Source: JBAZMA01 sp041649995
GTDB lineage: Bacteria > Omnitrophota > Gorgyraeia > Velamenicoccales > Velamenicoccaceae
Direction of reading: 5' to 3'
Length of the DNA: 7,043 bases
Assembly: GCA_041649995.1 (NCBI GenBank)
Contig: JBAZMA010000030.1
Coordinates: forward strand, 1-7,043
Shown: positions 5,596 to 7,043 of the stretch, one piece after another
Layout of the letters: each line of letters starts with the position of its first letter
Position numbering within the stretch: position 1 is the stretch's first letter
Notes under the pieces: generated by a model
The model's database searches: none
The model's input: only the letters and a program-made list of their open reading frames with translations
Told to the model about the DNA's origin: nothing
Made by a program: the position numbers and the translations under genes

Positions 5596-5813
5596 TGTGA
5601 CAACACCCCCCCCCCTCCACGTTGAAAAGAACACGACGAAACAACCCAACACAACCAAAAACGTGGTATTCTGGACAGACGATGGGAGGTATATGTGCGA
5701 CGGGCGGGCGGGTGCGGTACGTGACGCTGGGAGAGGGAAAAAACGCGCCACGCGACAGACAACCGCGGCGACGCCTCTCGGCGCCAACAGAAAAAATATA
5801 GGCGGAAACAATC
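5596..5813 (+). promoter_or_regulatory. Intergenic region before second membrane gene
   Basis: This 218-base gap has a C10 run (5606-5615) soon after the preceding stop, echoing the C9 run after the protease stop. The right end carries an A-rich ATAG box close to the next ATG. A 39-codon ORF (5682-5801) is present but reads as low-complexity, Arg-rich sequence and is not called as a gene. No polyadenylation signal is seen. Confidence 0.3.
5791..5801 (+). promoter_or_regulatory. AAAAAATATAG box upstream of second membrane gene
   Basis: This TATA-like element ends 12 bases before the ATG at 5814. It matches the box upstream of thymidylate kinase (AAAAATAATAG) and, more weakly, AAAATAG before the 56-aa ORF. 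If transcription began within it, the leader would be very short, as in some viral late genes. Its function is not shown by sequence alone. Confidence 0.4.
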
Positions 5814-6995
5814 ATGTCTCTCAGCGTGATCGAACAGTTGGTCGATGCATTCGGCAGTCTGACCAACGGAACCACCAGCGTCGGCTTCTACGCCGCATTC
5901 GCAAACGACATCCACGAGACGACCGTCGGCGATGACCGCACGCTCATCAACATCCCGAACCTGCAGGCGATATACCGAGTGATGATCGTCGCCGTGGTGG
6001 CGGTGCTTGCCCACTCGTACACGCGCCCGCGTCCGATCGGATTCTTCCTCGGCGCCGCGTGGGCATTCATCGTCTCGTCGCTGATCGACGCGTTCAATGA
6101 GGTCATCATGTTCGGCGTCTTCAACGTGACCGGCGCCATTCCGATCTACGCGACGGTGTGGTGCCCGCAGGGGATCGCGCACATGATCATCACGAACGCG
6201 GTCGGTGCGGCATTCGGTACCGCGTTCTGCTACTTCACGAGCGCGCTGCCGTTTGTCCAGTGGGGCGTCGACTTTGAGCACCCCTACCATTTCACGGGCG
6301 AGTCGGAGACGGAGCGGAAGACCGAACTCGCGAGGTTCGTCAGGATGGCTGGCGTGTGGCAGAACAGCAAACCGCATCTGCTCCTCCGGCTCGACTTCAT
6401 CATCTCGTGGTTCATCGCTCCCCTCCTTGTCTGGATCGGATACTGGTTCACGTTCTGGGGCATGTTCAAGACGCTACACGGGTATAGCACCGTGTTCCGC
6501 GTGGACCTGCTCGTCGCGATGTTCGTCGGGATGTTCCTCGTCGCGATCGTGTACGGGCTGTACATCTTCATGGCCAAATACCCCGCGTTCATGCTCAGCT
6601 ACAAGTGGGTCGACTACGACGACTTTGCCGGCACCACCCCGCCCTCGGTCGACCTGTACGAGCGCGCGGCGCGCGTGAGGCATCTCTACTGCGTCGTGTT
6701 GCTGCTCACCGCGCTCTTTGGCGCAGGAGCCTTCTGCTGGGGCAAGATTCTGCCGTACACGCTCGGGTTTTTCTACCAGGCCGGGCTGGGGGCGGTCGTC
6801 GGGATGCTGTTGGCATACGTGGTCGTGATGATCCTCTGGGCGGTTCCGGTGAAGTACGGTCCCGAGTTCATAAAACCCCCCGTGATGAAGGTTGGCGACT
6901 CCGCCACGTCGCGCCACAGCGAGTCCGTGTACCACACCTTGCCAGGCACCGGCAGTCTCCGCGCCGGGAACCGGGCGCGCCCCGATGCCATGTGA
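5814..6995 (+). CDS. Multi-spanning (about 7-TM) membrane protein, paralogue B
   Basis: Family not recognised. The 393-aa protein has about seven hydrophobic segments, near residues 51-68, 74-92, 121-143, 193-214, 226-253, 290-311 and 318-344, plus a polar Ser/Arg-rich tail (350-393) likely outside the membrane. It is a paralogue of the preceding gene. Arg55, G76xxxGA81 and AFNEV at 93-97 align without gaps at a constant 17-residue offset, and PQGIA at 118-122 and FRVD at 228-231 also match. It has a longer loop between segments 3 and 4 (144-192) and between 5 and 6 (254-289). Possible N-glycosylation sites are NGT (18-20) and NVT (104-106). Segment 7 lacks Lys, which argues against rhodopsin. 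The role may be envelope or host-membrane, and tandem duplication is the likely origin. Confidence 0.88.
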   Translation: MSLSVIEQLVDAFGSLTNGTTSVGFYAAFANDIHETTVGDDRTLINIPNLQAIYRVMIVAVVAVLAHSYTRPRPIGFFLGAAWAFIVSSLIDAFNEVIMFGVFNVTGAIPIYATVWCPQGIAHMIITNAVGAAFGTAFCYFTSALPFVQWGVDFEHPYHFTGESETERKTELARFVRMAGVWQNSKPHLLLRLDFIISWFIAPLLVWIGYWFTFWGMFKTLHGYSTVFRVDLLVAMFVGMFLVAIVYGLYIFMAKYPAFMLSYKWVDYDDFAGTTPPSVDLYERAARVRHLYCVVLLLTALFGAGAFCWGKILPYTLGFFYQAGLGAVVGMLLAYVVVMILWAVPVKYGPEFIKPPVMKVGDSATSRHSESVYHTLPGTGSLRAGNRARPDAM

Positions 6996-7043
6996 GTGCT
7001 GGTCTCCGACGTATGAAAAGTTGCCATCCTCCGTCTGGGCGGG

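Noticed and set aside
5682..5801. 39-codon ORF between the membrane genes
   Set aside because: It is Gly/Arg-rich, short and without coding bias, and its stop lies in the probable promoter box of the next gene.
4567..6377. Two long overlapping minus-strand open frames opposite the membrane genes
   Set aside because: Translations are Arg/His/Glu-rich and low in complexity, while the plus-strand frames give clean transmembrane proteins with paralogous motifs.
4633..6995. Heliorhodopsin or other microbial rhodopsin identity for the 7-TM proteins
   Set aside because: Neither protein has the retinal-binding Lys in the last membrane segment, and no rhodopsin motif was seen.
7012..7043. ATG at 7012 as the start of another gene
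   Set aside because: Only ten codons fit in the window, too little to judge.
1..7043. CRISPR arrays, tRNA or rRNA genes, insertion sequences
   Set aside because: No regularly spaced repeats, cloverleaf-like segments, transposase motifs or inverted terminal repeats were seen.

Overview
The window looks like part of a GC-rich, compact, intron-free genome of a large double-stranded DNA virus of the herpesvirus lineage (HK97-fold capsid, Duplodnaviria). The anchor is a 475-residue fused capsid maturation protease and scaffold protein at 2962-4389. It carries the herpesvirus assemblin His and Ser motifs, a Gly-Arg oxyanion-type motif, a Pro/Ala linker, coiled coils, and two sites that fit the herpesvirus release and maturation cleavage consensus. 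The second anchor is a nucleotide-metabolism gene, thymidylate kinase, on the minus strand. I cannot tell from this window whether the source is a very divergent alloherpesvirus or malacoherpesvirus, another animal herpes-like virus, or a herpes-related protist virus such as a mirusvirus. No AATAAA signal is visible on either strand, which would be unusual for a typical vertebrate herpesvirus.

Layout: 1-144 holds an extreme G-run and an ATTAAA/A-tract. Next come two plus-strand genes I do not recognise: 186 aa at 145-705 and 380 aa at 827-1969, the latter a possible virion or capsid protein by neighbourhood only. A small, well-supported 56-codon ORF follows at 1982-2152. Thymidylate kinase lies convergently on the minus strand at 2190-2846. 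Its start region faces the protease-scaffold gene at 2962-4389 across a 115-base divergent promoter region. The right third holds two tandem multi-spanning membrane proteins, at 4633-5595 and 5814-6995. Each has about seven hydrophobic segments, and they share spaced motifs that make them paralogues. No stretch longer than 300 bases lacks a gene.

How the parts fit: the protease-scaffold would direct procapsid assembly and then cleave itself at A198|S199 and A459|S460 to free the scaffold for DNA packaging. A nested in-frame scaffold-only product may start at M203. Thymidylate kinase would raise dTTP supply. The membrane pair may be envelope or host-membrane proteins. Intergenic regions are short and rich in homopolymer tracts: A or T tracts near several starts and C tracts after two stops. 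A recurring A-rich box ending in ATAG sits 12-16 bases before three start codons and may be a promoter element.

The most interesting points are the apparent Ser-His-Asp triad in place of the herpesvirus Ser-His-His, the paralogous 7-TM pair, the mixed-type thymidylate kinase and the unlisted small ORF.
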